Of a stretch of DNA of 64,000 nt, positions 22,935 through 33,028 are shown piece after piece. The translations under genes were made by a program, and so were the position numbers. The notes below the pieces were generated by a model. That model did not search any database. It saw only the letters and a program-made list of their open reading frames with translations, and was not told the origin of the DNA. The stretch's first letter is position 1. The number at the start of each line of letters is the position of its first letter. This stretch comes from Kitagawia praeruptora (taxonomy: Eukaryota; Streptophyta; Magnoliopsida; Apiales; Apiaceae): assembly GCA_037693485.1 (NCBI GenBank), contig CM075344.1:38343501-38407500 (forward strand), given 5' to 3'.

Positions 22935-23912
22935 ATGGCTCCAAAAGCCCCATCGTTTATCAAAAGGTCCAAGAACGTGGATGAGATTTTCAAGACTGAA
23001 ACTAAGGAAGTTCCGCTGAATGCAACTCCTATTAATCAAATTCATGGCACTCCTGCTTCCCAAACTACTCATTCTGGTTCTTCAAAGAGGAAGTTTGCTC
23101 AGACAACTCTTGACCTCTCAGCAGCTCCCCAGACTCGCTCGTCCAGGAAAATCAAAGCAGTGAAAACCGACCCTGATCAATCCTCCAACTTGTTCAAGGA
23201 CATGATTGACACCCATGTTCCTACAGAGACGATAGCTGCCTGGAGTAAGATGAGTTCTACTGAAGCCATGCACGCCATGAGATTTGCTACTGCTCAATCT
23301 GCTTTCTTTGCTCTTAGATACTGCGATGAGTTTGCTGTAAAGACCCAATATGACATCCAACTTCAAGGAGAGATTCGCAAACTCAAAACTGAACTAGCTG
23401 CTAGTGAGGATAAGGCAAACATTGCCACTGCGGCTGTCAGAAATGCAAAGATTGTGGAGACCTCTTTAAGAGATGAGAAAATCGAACTTCAAGGTCAGGT
23501 CAAGATCCTTAAGGACGAGAAACTGTCGATGTTGGAAAGAACCAATGAACTGGAAGCTCAGGTGGACGCCTTGAATGCTGCTGCTGAAGTTGTGAAGTCA
23601 TCCATACTTATCAAGGAAAAAGCCAGATATGATGAAGGCTATGATGAAGGTATTAATGACTACATACGTTCCACATGGGAGAAGATGCCCAATATAGACT
23701 GGTCCCTCCTGGGTGAAGACGTAGTAGGGATGATCAAAGATTTCAAGGAGAAAGCTGCTGCTGCAACCTCTGTACCTCCCGTGAAAACGGTTGAGAGGTC
23801 TCCAGGTGCCAACCTTGAGACTGCAGAGGTTCCTGCTCCTGACGTTGTTCAGCCTATCCTTCCAACTCCTCCTGTTGCTACCAAGGGTTCTGATGAAGTT
23901 CCTCCTTCATAG
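22935..23912 (+). CDS. Antisense accessory ORF (aORF) of the Tat-like element, coiled-coil protein
   Basis: 325-codon ORF on the strand opposite to gag-pol, starting at the ATG at 22935 (MAPKAPSF) and ending with TAG. Residues 1-85 are basic and Ser/Thr/Pro-rich. Residues 130-240 are Lys/Glu/Ala-rich with heptad-like spacing and probably a coiled coil. The region near 245-260 contains a YDEGYDEG repeat and a WEKMP..DWSLLGED segment; the tail is Pro/Val-rich. No enzyme motif is seen. Antisense extra ORFs in this position are known from Tat/Retand elements, with unknown function. A pyrimidine tract plus CAG ends directly before the start (22922-22932), a good splice acceptor, so the ORF may be read from a spliced antisense RNA. 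The frame is undamaged. Confidence 0.7.
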   Translation: MAPKAPSFIKRSKNVDEIFKTETKEVPLNATPINQIHGTPASQTTHSGSSKRKFAQTTLDLSAAPQTRSSRKIKAVKTDPDQSSNLFKDMIDTHVPTETIAAWSKMSSTEAMHAMRFATAQSAFFALRYCDEFAVKTQYDIQLQGEIRKLKTELAASEDKANIATAAVRNAKIVETSLRDEKIELQGQVKILKDEKLSMLERTNELEAQVDALNAAAEVVKSSILIKEKARYDEGYDEGINDYIRSTWEKMPNIDWSLLGEDVVGMIKDFKEKAAAATSVPPVKTVERSPGANLETAEVPAPDVVQPILPTPPVATKGSDEVPPS

Positions 23913-24451
23913 TCTCAACAAGATCCTTTTTTTAAAAAAACTTTTGATAACTTTTGATGAGGTCGCGGGCTCCTCGTAATGCCTCGCAAGATGTAACTTT
24001 AAATTTGGTTTCCATGGCCTTCGTGCCAATAACTTTTATGCTGGTTTTCTGGGTCTCTGTACCCATAACTCTCTTTATGGTTTATGATATTTGCTTTTGC
24101 TGCATACTTTTCTTTACAACCTTATGAAATACTTCACTGTTATGCACTAGAGAATAATTCAGCTTCCTTATTCATATGGTCAAGCTTACGTGGGCTAACC
24201 CATTGTAAGAAACAGAACACATGCATATTTCCACTTATTTATTCTCAAAATAAATGCAACAAACTACAGCTGAATTGTAGAACCTGGAACCTCTGTGTCT
24301 ATATTTTGTATCAATAATCTAAACCGTAGCCTTCTTTAATAATTTCTTCTTCATCATGACCAGGTTCCTCGAGTATTAATCCTGCAAAATAAACATAAAA
24401 CAAAAAACAGTTATCGTTAGTAAAAGCTTTCTCTTGTTTAATTCGGGTCAT
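23913..24451. other. Non-coding part of the Tat-like 3' region
   Basis: AT-rich sequence between the antisense ORF and the repeat block. No credible ORF. AGGTTCCT/AGGAACCT-type motifs occur near 24284 and 24361. Confidence 0.5.
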
Positions 24452-24613
24452 CTCTTGGAAAGGTTGCCTGCTTGGCTCCCAATCCTAATCTCTAGGTCCC
24501 AACATGCCTCGAGGCATGTTGGTTCCTTTTTTCTCTTGGAAAGGTAACCTGCTTGGTTCCCAATCCTATTCTCTAGGTCCCAACATGCCTCGAGGCATGT
24601 TGGTTCCTTTTTG
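24452..24613. repeat. Two tandem 81-bp units, each with a perfect palindrome
   Basis: Units 24452-24532 and 24533-24613 are near-identical. Each holds a 24-bp perfect palindrome (24499-24522 and 24580-24603) whose core is AACATGCCTCGAGGCATGTT. Confidence 0.9.
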
Positions 24614-24904
24614 TGCCTCGAGGCGAGTCTAGGAACCTGTGTGCCGTTCCGGGAGTCCACACAGATTCCTCTTCTCCATGTGTCAGGCTAGACATCTTAT
24701 GAAGGTAAATGCTAAGGATTTTATCCCTTCTTCCCATGTGCCAAAGGCGGTTCCACATGAGGGAGAGCTTATTAGGCTTCTCTTTAAGGTGCCTTTTGTC
24801 AGGACTTTAGATGCCTTTTTGTCAGGACTTTAATTCACATGCTCAAGAAACTTGAGGCTTTTGGCAACAATGTCGTGCTCAGTCAACTGAGGCTTTTCAA
24901 TCTC
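24614..24904. other. Non-coding spacer in the Tat-like 3' region
   Basis: Holds a short direct repeat around GCCTTTTGTCAGGACTTTA (near 24790-24830) and no credible gene. Confidence 0.4.
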
Positions 24905-25210
24905 ATTTGCTCAGGAAGCTACCTGAGGCTTTTCTCGTGCCCAGGAAGCTACCTGGGACTTTGCTCAATGCCCAGGAAGCTACCTGGGACTTTGCTCAAT
25001 GCCCAGGAAGCTACCTGGGACTTTGCTCGATGCCCAGGAAGCTACCTGGGACTTTGCTCGATTGCCCAGGAAGCTACCTGGGACTTTGCTCGATGCCCAG
25101 GAAGCTACCTGGGACTTTGCTCGATTGCCCAGGAAGCTACCTGGGACTTTGCTCGATGCCCAGGAAGCTACCTGGGACTTTGCTCGATGCCCAGGAAGCT
25201 ACCTGGGACT
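24905..25210. repeat. 31-bp tandem repeat, about ten copies, each a hairpin
   Basis: Units of 31-32 bp, roughly GCCCAGGAAGCTACCTGGGA followed by CTTTGCTCGAT. Each contains the inverted repeat CCCAGG-AAGCTA-CCTGGG (6-bp stem, 6-base loop). Copies differ mainly at CAAT/CGAT/CGATT. One further copy lies at 25519-25558 between two copies of a 307-bp segment. Tandem repeats in this place are characteristic of Retand-type elements. All three plus-strand frames stay open because of the repeat and are not genes. Confidence 0.9.
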
Positions 25211-25211
25211 T

Positions 25212-25865
25212 GATACTCTTCTCAACAATCTGTCTACAAGCTAATTCTGATTAATCAATCGTAGTTTGCACATTCTGTCAATTCATATTCATACTTCACA
25301 CATACTGTCAATGCTACAGGAACCTGTCAGTTTAGGTAACCTGTAAAATACAACACCATGCTACAGGAACCTGTTAGTCTAGGTAACCTGTTTCAAAATT
25401 TTCAAATTGGCATATGAAATATGAAATCATGGCATGCACAATACTGTCTAAGTAGGAATACTACCCCCCAGTTCTTTTGGGTAATTATTGTTACGTAAAA
25501 GAACTATTAAGGAGCTATCTGGGACTTTGCTCGATGCCCAGGAAGCTACCTGGGACTTGATACTCTTCTCAACAATCTGTCTACAAGCTAATTCTGATTA
25601 ATCAATCGTAGTTTGCACATTCTGTCAATTCATATTCATACTTCACACATACTGTCAATGCTACAGGAACCTGTCAGCTCAGGTAACCTGCAAAATACAA
25701 CACCATGCTACAGGAACCTGTTAGTCTAGGTAACCTGTTTCAAAATTTTCAAATTGGCATATGAAATATGAAATCATGGCATGCACAATACTGTCTAAGT
25801 AGGAATACTACCCCCCAGTTCTTTTGGGTAATTATTGTTACGTAAAAGAACTATTAAGGAGCTAT
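25212..25865. repeat. 307-bp direct duplication in the Tat-like 3' region
   Basis: 25212-25518 is repeated at 25559-25865 (offset 347) with only a few changes. The copies are separated by a single 31-bp-type unit. Each copy carries a G-rich polypurine-like tract on the minus strand (near 25465 and 25812) and several AGGAACCTG motifs. Confidence 0.88.
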
Positions 25866-26086
25866 AGCTGCAAATAATGCACTCAAAATATTCAACGTAG
25901 AGCTATACATCGCTCAATACTTAAAAAAGAATCGTCTTGCAAGTAGGGAGGTTCACATCAAGTACCCCCCGAGTACATGCATAATCAAATACTGAAATCA
26001 AAATGCTGGTCAGCTATAACTAATAAGCTGCCTTTATTCTTGGGCTGAAAGAGCCTTACTTTTCCTAAGAAAAACATATAAAAGAG

Positions 26087-29000
26087 TTACTGATAATACT
26101 TCTTGAGATGCTCTGCATTCCAAGCTCTCGGAATGAGGTTCCCATCCATATCCATCAAGTGGTAGGTTCCTTCCCAAATGGCTGACTTTATCTGGTAAGG
26201 TCCCTCCCAATTTGCTCCAAAGGCTCCATGTGCCAGAACCTTGGTGTTTGGCATGACTTTTCTCAGAACTAGGTCTCCAACTTTAAAAGGTCTTGCCTTC
26301 ACCTTTTTGTTGTAATACCTTCGAACTCTCTGTTGATATGCTGCTAACTTTACTTGCGAATCTGCTCTCAACTCTTCGACCATGTCCAAATATAGTCTAT
26401 GATTGACCTCATTGTTCTCGGGGTCAAAATGTTTTCTTCTCAGGGAACCTGTTCCAACTTCCACAGGTACCATAGCTTCACAACCATAAGCAAGAGTAAA
26501 GGGAGACTCACCAGTTGTAGTTCTAGGCGTGGTGTTATACGACCATAAGACTCCAGGAAGCTCCTCTGGCCAGCTTCCTTTCTTATCTTCAAGCCTTGTC
26601 TTCAAAGTATGCTTAATAATCTTGTTCACCGCTTCAGTCTGTCCATTACTCTGCGGATAATACACTGCTGAAAATGCTTTTTGGATTCCAAACTGCTCAC
26701 ATAATCCTCTAAGCTCTCTACTATCGAACTGCTTCCCATTGTCAGAAATCAGCTTCTGTGGAATGCCAAACCTGCATACGATGGCTCGAAACACAAACTC
26801 AGTCAATTTTGACGCTGTAATCTTAGCAAGTGGTTCTGCTTCTGCCCACTTTGTAAAGTAATCGACTGCGACCACTGCGTATTTCACTCCCCCTTTTCCT
26901 TTCGGGAGCTCTCCAATGAGGTCTATTCCCCAAACAGCGAATGGCCAAGGGCTAACAATCGATTTAATAGGGGCTACAGGACGACTATCAAAATTTGCAA
27001 ACTTCTGACAATTACTGCATGCCTGCACAAACTTTGTAGCATCTGCTTTGATGGTTGGCCAATAATATCCTTGTCGAAGAACTTTCATGGCTAAAGAATT
27101 ACCCCCCGAGTGATTTCCACATACTCCTTCATGAATTTCCTCGAGGATATACTTGCATTGTTCTCCAGCTACACACTTGAGCAAAGGCTGATTGAATCCT
27201 CGTTTATACAGAACTCCATCATAAATTACATAGCTGGCTGCATGATACCTCAGCTTCCTGATCTCACTTTGATTGGAAGGTAGCTCCCCTTTGTCCAGGT
27301 AACGATGTATTGGGGTCATCCAGGAATCTTCAACTGGAAATTCAATGTCCATTACCTCTTCCTTGAAAACACTTGGTTGCTCCTGGATTTGAAGTGGAAT
27401 TACCCCCAATAACGTGGATTCTCTCTGTGACCCTAGCTTGGCCAATGCATCCGCTTTGGTATTCTTTCCTCGAGGTACTTGATCCAGCTTCACCTCTCTA
27501 AACCTTGCGATCAACTCCTGGGAGTATCTCAAATATAAGTCTGTTCTTGGCCCTCTCGCCTGAAAAACACCACGAATCTGCCAAACTACTAACATCGAAT
27601 CACTAAACACTCTGATATTCTCTACTTTCATCTCCAAAGCCAACTTGAGGCCTGCAATCAATGCCTCATATTCTGCGTCATTGTTCGTGGCTTTAAAAGC
27701 AAAATGAATCGAGCTATAGAGTTGGTGCCCTTCTGGACTAACTAGTTCTATGCCTGCACCTGCTCCACCACTGTTAGCAGCTCCATCTACATACAGTGTC
27801 CACCAAGGTGCACAGTTGTCATTGTCTGCCTGTTTTTCCACCACCTCTTTTGGCCCCTCTTGGCCAGTAACCTCTACATGAGGTGGAAACTCGATTAAGA
27901 AATCTGCTAGGGCTTGAGCTTTGATTGCTGTCTTTGGCTTATATTCTATGTCGAACTGACTTAGCTCCACAGCCCACTTTAACATTCTTCCAGAAGTCTC
28001 TGGCCTATGCATCACTTGCTTAAGTGGATATGAGGTTCTTACCTCAATCTTGTGAGCTTGGAAATAAGGTCGCAGCTTCCTGGAAGCCAGAATCAATGCG
28101 AAAACTAGCTTCTCCATTCCTGTGTACCTCGTTTCTGCATCAAGTAATCTTTTACTAACATAGTAAACTGGGCTCTGCTGTCCATTCTCTTCTCGAACCA
28201 GAACTGCACTAATGGAATACTCTGACACAGCCAAATAAAGTATCAATGTTTCTCCATCCACAGGTTTGGCTAACAGTGGGGGGCTCCCCAAATGCTCCTT
28301 TAGCTTTCCAAACGCTATCTCACATTCTGGAGTCCACTCAAATTTGCTTCCTTTCTTTATAGCTTTAAAGAACTCCTGACACTTATCTGTGGACTTCGAA
28401 ATGAATCTATTCAAGGCTGCAACCCTTCCTGTAAGGGACTGAACCTCTCTCACAGTTCTCGGAGACCTCATATCAATCAATGCTTTAATCTTGGCTGGGT
28501 TGGCTTCGATACCCCTGTGGTTTACCATGAAACCCAGAAACTTTCCTGATTCTACCCCAAACACACATTTTTGAGGGTTCAGCTTCATTCTGTACTTCCG
28601 CAAGATTCCAAACATTTCTTCTAAGTGCTTCACATGGTCAACAGCTTCCTCAGACTTAACTAGCATATCATCCACATATACTTCCATAGTATGGCCAATT
28701 TGGTCTTTAAACATCATATTCACTAACCGTTGGTATGTGGCTCCAGCATTAATCAATCCAAATGGCATGCATACGTAACAATAAAGACCTCTATCCGTAA
28801 TAAAAGAAGTATGCTCTTGGTCAGGTTCATACATAGGGATTTGATTGTAACCTGAATATGCATCCATGAAGCTGAGGAGGGCATGTCCAGCTGTTGCATC
28901 CACTAACTGATCAATCCGTGGTAGTGGGAAGCTGTCCTTCGGGCATGCTTTGTTGAGATCTGTGAAGTCTACACAGGTTCTCCATTTCCCATTAGGTTTC

Positions 29001-32000
29001 TTTACCAAAACAGGGTTTGCCAACCATACTGGGTAGAAAGATTCTTTAACTAATCCTGCATCCAATAACCTGTCCACCTCCTCTTTCAATGCTTGAGCTC
29101 TTTCTCCACTAACTGGTCTTCGCTTCTGTCTCACTCCTTTCTTTTCTGGATCAATATTCAACTTATGACACATGACCCTTGGATCTATCCCTTCCATATC
29201 TGCATGACACCATGCAAACACATCCAGGTTCTTGCCCAAAAAGGTAATGAGAGATTCCTTCAAGGCTGGATCGAGTTGAGCTCCAATCTTCAACACCTTT
29301 GTACCATCTTTGTCATTGATCTTCACATCCAGAGTTTCACCAGCTGGTCCAGCCTTAACCACGGTTTCTGGGATTCGAGGATCTAAGTCTACCTCCATCT
29401 CTGTGGTTGAGTCCTCTTGAGGTTCCTGGACGGTAGACGGTTCCTGCTCTTCGTACATGACATTCCTTCTCTTTAATGCTGGCTGACTGTCTTCATTGCT
29501 TCCGTTATGTTTCAGTTTTCGGGATTTTCCTTCATCCAATCCTTCTACCATACACACGTCACTATCCTTGTCCGTAGGGGGTGCACTTTCTATCAGTAAG
29601 TAGGGGGTATCTGGTCCCCGAAAAACTGGAATCTCAGCATGAGGTTCCTCTTCTATGATCTCTTCAATTCTTATAGCTCTACAGGATGCTGACACAAAAC
29701 CTTCCAAAGGTAAACCGCGCAGGTCGACCGTTATTTTGTCTGGGTTTTTTTCTGGAAAACTATCAGGAACCTCGTCCATAGGTTCAGGCAATTTAGCAGC
29801 TCTAGCAGCATGTTGCAAAGCTTTGGTGTAACACTCTCTAGACTCATACTGACATCCTCGAACTATACCAACTCCATTTGGTGTCGGGAACTTCATAGTG
29901 AGGTGGTAAATGGAGGTTATTACCCTCATCTCCTTCAAAATGGGTCTTCCCAAAATAGCATTGTAATTCATATTCTCTTCTATAACGATGAATTCTGCCA
30001 ACTGTGTAATGCAACATGGTTTATCACCTAAAGTTACTGGAAAACGAATCTTACCTTTGATAGGAACCTGATTATTAGTGAATCCGTACAAGGTATCGTT
30101 TGTTGGAGTTAAATCTTTATCCAGAAAATGCATCTTCTTGAAAGCTGAGTAAGATAACAAGTTTACAGAGCTTCCATTATCAACTAGCACTCGATGAACC
30201 TCATAAGATCCAATTCCTGCCTCAACAACCAAAGCATCAGTATGGGGATGATGTACCCAGGAAGCATCTTCTTCAGTGAAAGTAATATCTGCATCCTCTC
30301 CTTCGAACAACTTTGGGGACCTCTGTGACAGATTGTAAATACTGGTTAAAGGACGTTCCTTAGCCTCACGGGTATACCTCTCCATGGCATTCCTGCTGCT
30401 TCCTCCAATGTGGGGACCTCCTATAATTGTGCGTATGCATCCAGCCTTAGGTGGTCCTTCCATCACGACAGGTTCCTGTGTCTGTGTCTTCTGAGTCTTC
30501 TCATCTCTATACTTTTTTCCTTCCTGAGCCACCCACTCACTCAATTGCCCTTGTCTGATTAGAGTTTCAATTAGATCTCTGAGGTGACGACAATCTGCAG
30601 TATTATGCCCATTATTATCATGGAAGTCACAGTAGGGGCGCTCGTTTTTATTCCCTGGGGGACCGGTTCTGAAAGGCTTCTTAAACCATGAGGACTTCTC
30701 ATTCACTGCGTAAATATGATCAATCGGAGCTACCAAAGGGGTGAAAGTTTCATAGACAGGTCTCTCATGTTTATTGTTGTTATAGGAAGCTGGTGGCGGT
30801 ACCTGACTCATGACAGGTTTAGTAGGATTCACAGCTTCAGGCTTCACCTGGGATGTGCGACTAACCACCTTTTTATTGTCACGACCATTGGGGCTTCTTT
30901 GTCTCGACCTCTTGCTTCCACTTTGCCTTACAAAATCTGGATCCTTCCTTAATTCAGCTAGAGACTCCTCCACCAGTCGAAAGGGTTCTGCCTGGGCATA
31001 AAAGTCTGCCAACGTCTCTGGTTCTTTTCCTTGCAGTGCTTTCCAAAAATCTGAGCCTCCTTTGACTCCAGCAATTAAGAAATTCTTTATTGTTTCCTCG
31101 GATGCTTTCCTAACTTTAGGAACCTCCGCATTAAACCTCTTGAAATATTCTGTCAATGTCTCACTAGGTCTTTGCTTGATATTGGCTAAGGTATTGGTTG
31201 GTGGTGCGAATGCAACAGATGCTCTAAATTGAGTGACAAAGAGCTTCCCCATACTTGCCCAAGAACCAATCGAATCTGCAGGTAACCTTTTGAACCATTG
31301 ATGGGCTCCGCCCTGTAGAGTTGCAGCCAGTAACCTGCACCTGGTGGCTTCCTTTACTTGATAAACATCCATCTCTGTGTCAAAACGACTAAGGTACTCA
31401 ATAGGGTCAGTAGTCCCATCGAATTTCAACTCATTCGAAGGCCTATAAGACCTAGGCAGAGCCGACTTTCGAACCTTCTTGGTGAAAGGAGAAGCTGTTA
31501 TAGGGTTCACAGCAAGATTCTTTTCGTCCTTGAGTTGAGCCAAAATTTTCTTGACATCTTCTGCTGTCACCTCCCCAATAGCTTCCGCCTTTGTCTTCTT
31601 ACTCGTTCCTTCTTCCTCTTGCGACTCTGCAGCGCTTGATTCTTCAGTATCCTCATCTGAATCCGTGCTTTCTTCTTCAATTATCTCGACAGATGGGTCT
31701 TTATCTTTCTTCTTTTTCTTTGAGGAACCTCCAGTCTTGGTTTTCTTCTTTTCCTTGGACCCTGTACGATCCTTGCTACCAGTTTTACTCTTCTCATGAT
31801 TCTCCATATCTTCATCACCATTATCTTGCTTCGGTTCTCCACCATCGTCTGGAACCTCCTCTCCATTCTCAGATTCTTCAAAATTCAACTGTTTTGGAGT
31901 AACCTTCGACTTCTTGCTTTTCTTTGCCTTCTTTTTCTTCTTTTTGCTCGAAGCTTGCTCCAAAGTCGACAAACGTTCTCCCACAGTCTTTAAGATTTCC

Positions 32001-32104
32001 ATCATGGCTGCTTTAGTAACCTTCGGTGCTCTGGGAGGAGATGTGTTCCCCTCATGAATCTGTCGTTCAGAACGGGTTGCTTCGCTATCCGAGTTGCCTG
32101 ACAT
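26087..32104 (-). CDS. Gag-pol polyprotein of the Tat/Retand-like element
   Basis: One open frame of about 2005 codons from the ATG at 32104 (MSGNSDSE; an earlier in-frame GTG is not preferred). Order: a charged Lys/Glu/Ser-rich N-terminus with long lysine runs (to about 200); gag core (about 230-400, including HQWFKRLP); a YCDFHDNNGHNTADC segment; aspartic protease with DNGSS near 640; RT with YVDD near 1146; first RNase H; a second, archaeal-type RNase H starting LYVDGAANSGGAGAG near 1440; integrase with HHCC (about 1664-1708) and DDE residues in WGIDLIG (1728), SDNGKQF (1790) and QSNGQTEAVNK (1824). No stop or frameshift was seen. Fusion of gag and pol in one frame means gag excess must be produced some other way. 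It would act in cytoplasmic particles and the nucleus. Confidence 0.93.
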   Translation of the reverse strand: MSGNSDSEATRSERQIHEGNTSPPRAPKVTKAAMMEILKTVGERLSTLEQASSKKKKKKAKKSKKSKVTPKQLNFEESENGEEVPDDGGEPKQDNGDEDMENHEKSKTGSKDRTGSKEKKKTKTGGSSKKKKKDKDPSVEIIEEESTDSDEDTEESSAAESQEEEGTSKKTKAEAIGEVTAEDVKKILAQLKDEKNLAVNPITASPFTKKVRKSALPRSYRPSNELKFDGTTDPIEYLSRFDTEMDVYQVKEATRCRLLAATLQGGAHQWFKRLPADSIGSWASMGKLFVTQFRASVAFAPPTNTLANIKQRPSETLTEYFKRFNAEVPKVRKASEETIKNFLIAGVKGGSDFWKALQGKEPETLADFYAQAEPFRLVEESLAELRKDPDFVRQSGSKRSRQRSPNGRDNKKVVSRTSQVKPEAVNPTKPVMSQVPPPASYNNNKHERPVYETFTPLVAPIDHIYAVNEKSSWFKKPFRTGPPGNKNERPYCDFHDNNGHNTADCRHLRDLIETLIRQGQLSEWVAQEGKKYRDEKTQKTQTQEPVVMEGPPKAGCIRTIIGGPHIGGSSRNAMERYTREAKERPLTSIYNLSQRSPKLFEGEDADITFTEEDASWVHHPHTDALVVEAGIGSYEVHRVLVDNGSSVNLLSYSAFKKMHFLDKDLTPTNDTLYGFTNNQVPIKGKIRFPVTLGDKPCCITQLAEFIVIEENMNYNAILGRPILKEMRVITSIYHLTMKFPTPNGVGIVRGCQYESRECYTKALQHAARAAKLPEPMDEVPDSFPEKNPDKITVDLRGLPLEGFVSASCRAIRIEEIIEEEPHAEIPVFRGPDTPYLLIESAPPTDKDSDVCMVEGLDEGKSRKLKHNGSNEDSQPALKRRNVMYEEQEPSTVQEPQEDSTTEMEVDLDPRIPETVVKAGPAGETLDVKINDKDGTKVLKIGAQLDPALKESLITFLGKNLDVFAWCHADMEGIDPRVMCHKLNIDPEKKGVRQKRRPVSGERAQALKEEVDRLLDAGLVKESFYPVWLANPVLVKKPNGKWRTCVDFTDLNKACPKDSFPLPRIDQLVDATAGHALLSFMDAYSGYNQIPMYEPDQEHTSFITDRGLYCYVCMPFGLINAGATYQRLVNMMFKDQIGHTMEVYVDDMLVKSEEAVDHVKHLEEMFGILRKYRMKLNPQKCVFGVESGKFLGFMVNHRGIEANPAKIKALIDMRSPRTVREVQSLTGRVAALNRFISKSTDKCQEFFKAIKKGSKFEWTPECEIAFGKLKEHLGSPPLLAKPVDGETLILYLAVSEYSISAVLVREENGQQSPVYYVSKRLLDAETRYTGMEKLVFALILASRKLRPYFQAHKIEVRTSYPLKQVMHRPETSGRMLKWAVELSQFDIEYKPKTAIKAQALADFLIEFPPHVEVTGQEGPKEVVEKQADNDNCAPWWTLYVDGAANSGGAGAGIELVSPEGHQLYSSIHFAFKATNNDAEYEALIAGLKLALEMKVENIRVFSDSMLVVWQIRGVFQARGPRTDLYLRYSQELIARFREVKLDQVPRGKNTKADALAKLGSQRESTLLGVIPLQIQEQPSVFKEEVMDIEFPVEDSWMTPIHRYLDKGELPSNQSEIRKLRYHAASYVIYDGVLYKRGFNQPLLKCVAGEQCKYILEEIHEGVCGNHSGGNSLAMKVLRQGYYWPTIKADATKFVQACSNCQKFANFDSRPVAPIKSIVSPWPFAVWGIDLIGELPKGKGGVKYAVVAVDYFTKWAEAEPLAKITASKLTEFVFRAIVCRFGIPQKLISDNGKQFDSRELRGLCEQFGIQKAFSAVYYPQSNGQTEAVNKIIKHTLKTRLEDKKGSWPEELPGVLWSYNTTPRTTTGESPFTLAYGCEAMVPVEVGTGSLRRKHFDPENNEVNHRLYLDMVEELRADSQVKLAAYQQRVRRYYNKKVKARPFKVGDLVLRKVMPNTKVLAHGAFGANWEGPYQIKSAIWEGTYHLMDMDGNLIPRAWNAEHLKKYYQ

Positions 32105-32150
32105 CTTTTCCACTCTTAAGATATTAACTATGCCCTCCTTCTAGCGTCAA
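32105..32150 (-). other. Leader and candidate primer binding site of the Tat-like element
   Basis: Directly inside the 5' LTR the minus strand reads TTGACGCTAGAAGGAGGGC (32150-32132), the expected place of the primer binding site. The tRNA was not identified with certainty. Only about 46 bp separate the LTR from the gag start. Confidence 0.5.
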
Positions 32151-33017
32151 TGTTGATGAGTGGATTTCGTAATCAACTTATATGAGGTCTACAGGTAGTT
32201 GTATAGGCTAGCGATCAACTGTTCTTCGAACTAGGTTTGGGTTGTGTTTGTGGGGGTTGAGCTGAACTCGAGGGTATCTCCAATAATCTCAAATACCTTT
32301 AGAGAAAATTAGAGAACTTAATGCGTCGTACCCTGAGGTGCCTACGTACCCTTGTATTTATAGGGATCAAGCTCACGTAGTTCTAATATGATTCTGTCTC
32401 TTACTGGAATAGCTGCATTCGGTCATCTAATTCGTGTTGGACTCAGGTTCCTTTAGAGCCTTTCACGAACTAGTTTGGCTAAGTGGAGTAGAACTCGAGT
32501 TCGTACCCCACTTATGATTCTCTCATTGGTTAGAGTTATTCTAGGATCATCTGCGTCCTAGAATTATACTCAGATACCAATTCGTTTATCTGTTCTAGAT
32601 GACTTCTAGAACTTTCTGTTGGCAACTCGTAGGAACCTGGTACTCAGGAACCTATATCTCAGGAGCCTGTTTCTCAGGAACCTCCTTATTTCGGGACATA
32701 TCGCTTAGGGACCTCCCTTTAGGTGTTAGTACCTGCACAAATAACAAACTGGTTAGACTGGATAACTCTTCGCATGCTTTTATCACCTCTATGGCTGTTG
32801 CTATGCTAACTCGAACTCTTCTGCTGGGAGGAACCTGGTCTTCTAATGCTCAGCTCAGCTTCCTGACCATTGGGAACCTTCCGATACTCATACTTCGTTA
32901 GTCATTTCTTCTATCTGATCTTCATAACTCATACTGGATCAATCTTCTGGCTCGTATGGATCAAACCCTATAGCTTAATGGGCCTAAATCTAGCCCATGG
33001 AGATTTTGGGCACAACA
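32151..33017 (-). repeat. 5' LTR of the Tat-like element
   Basis: 867 bp, TG...CA ends, followed by the target-site duplication TAAGA at 33018-33022. A TATA box (CTATAAATA on the minus strand, near 32360) marks the probable promoter of the gag-pol RNA. Confidence 0.92.
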
Positions 33018-33028
33018 TAAGATAATCA

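Larger units (their letters stand above)
21828..33017 (-). mobile_element. Full-length Tat/Retand-like Ty3/gypsy retrotransposon, apparently intact
   Basis: 11.2-kb element bounded by two 867-bp LTRs (TGTTGATGAG...GGCACAACA on the plus strand) and a perfect TSD TAAGA (21823-21827, 33018-33022). Minus-strand order: 5' LTR (33017-32151), candidate primer binding site, one gag-pol frame (32104-26087), a long 3' non-coding region with tandem repeats, an antisense ORF (plus strand 22935-23912), polypurine tract, 3' LTR (22694-21828). Two RNase H-like regions in pol, the second archaeal-type, plus repeats and an antisense ORF before the 3' LTR are hallmarks described for the Tat/Retand lineage. One LTR difference and an open 6-kb frame suggest a very recent, possibly autonomous copy. 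Confidence 0.92.

Noticed and set aside
24905..25210. CRISPR-like array
   Set aside because: Plant nuclear DNA inside an LTR retrotransposon; units are contiguous without unique spacers.
24839..25254. Overlapping ORFs of 81-124 codons with a repeated PRKLPGTLL/CPGSYLGL pattern
   Set aside because: They are translations of the 31-bp tandem repeat in different frames.
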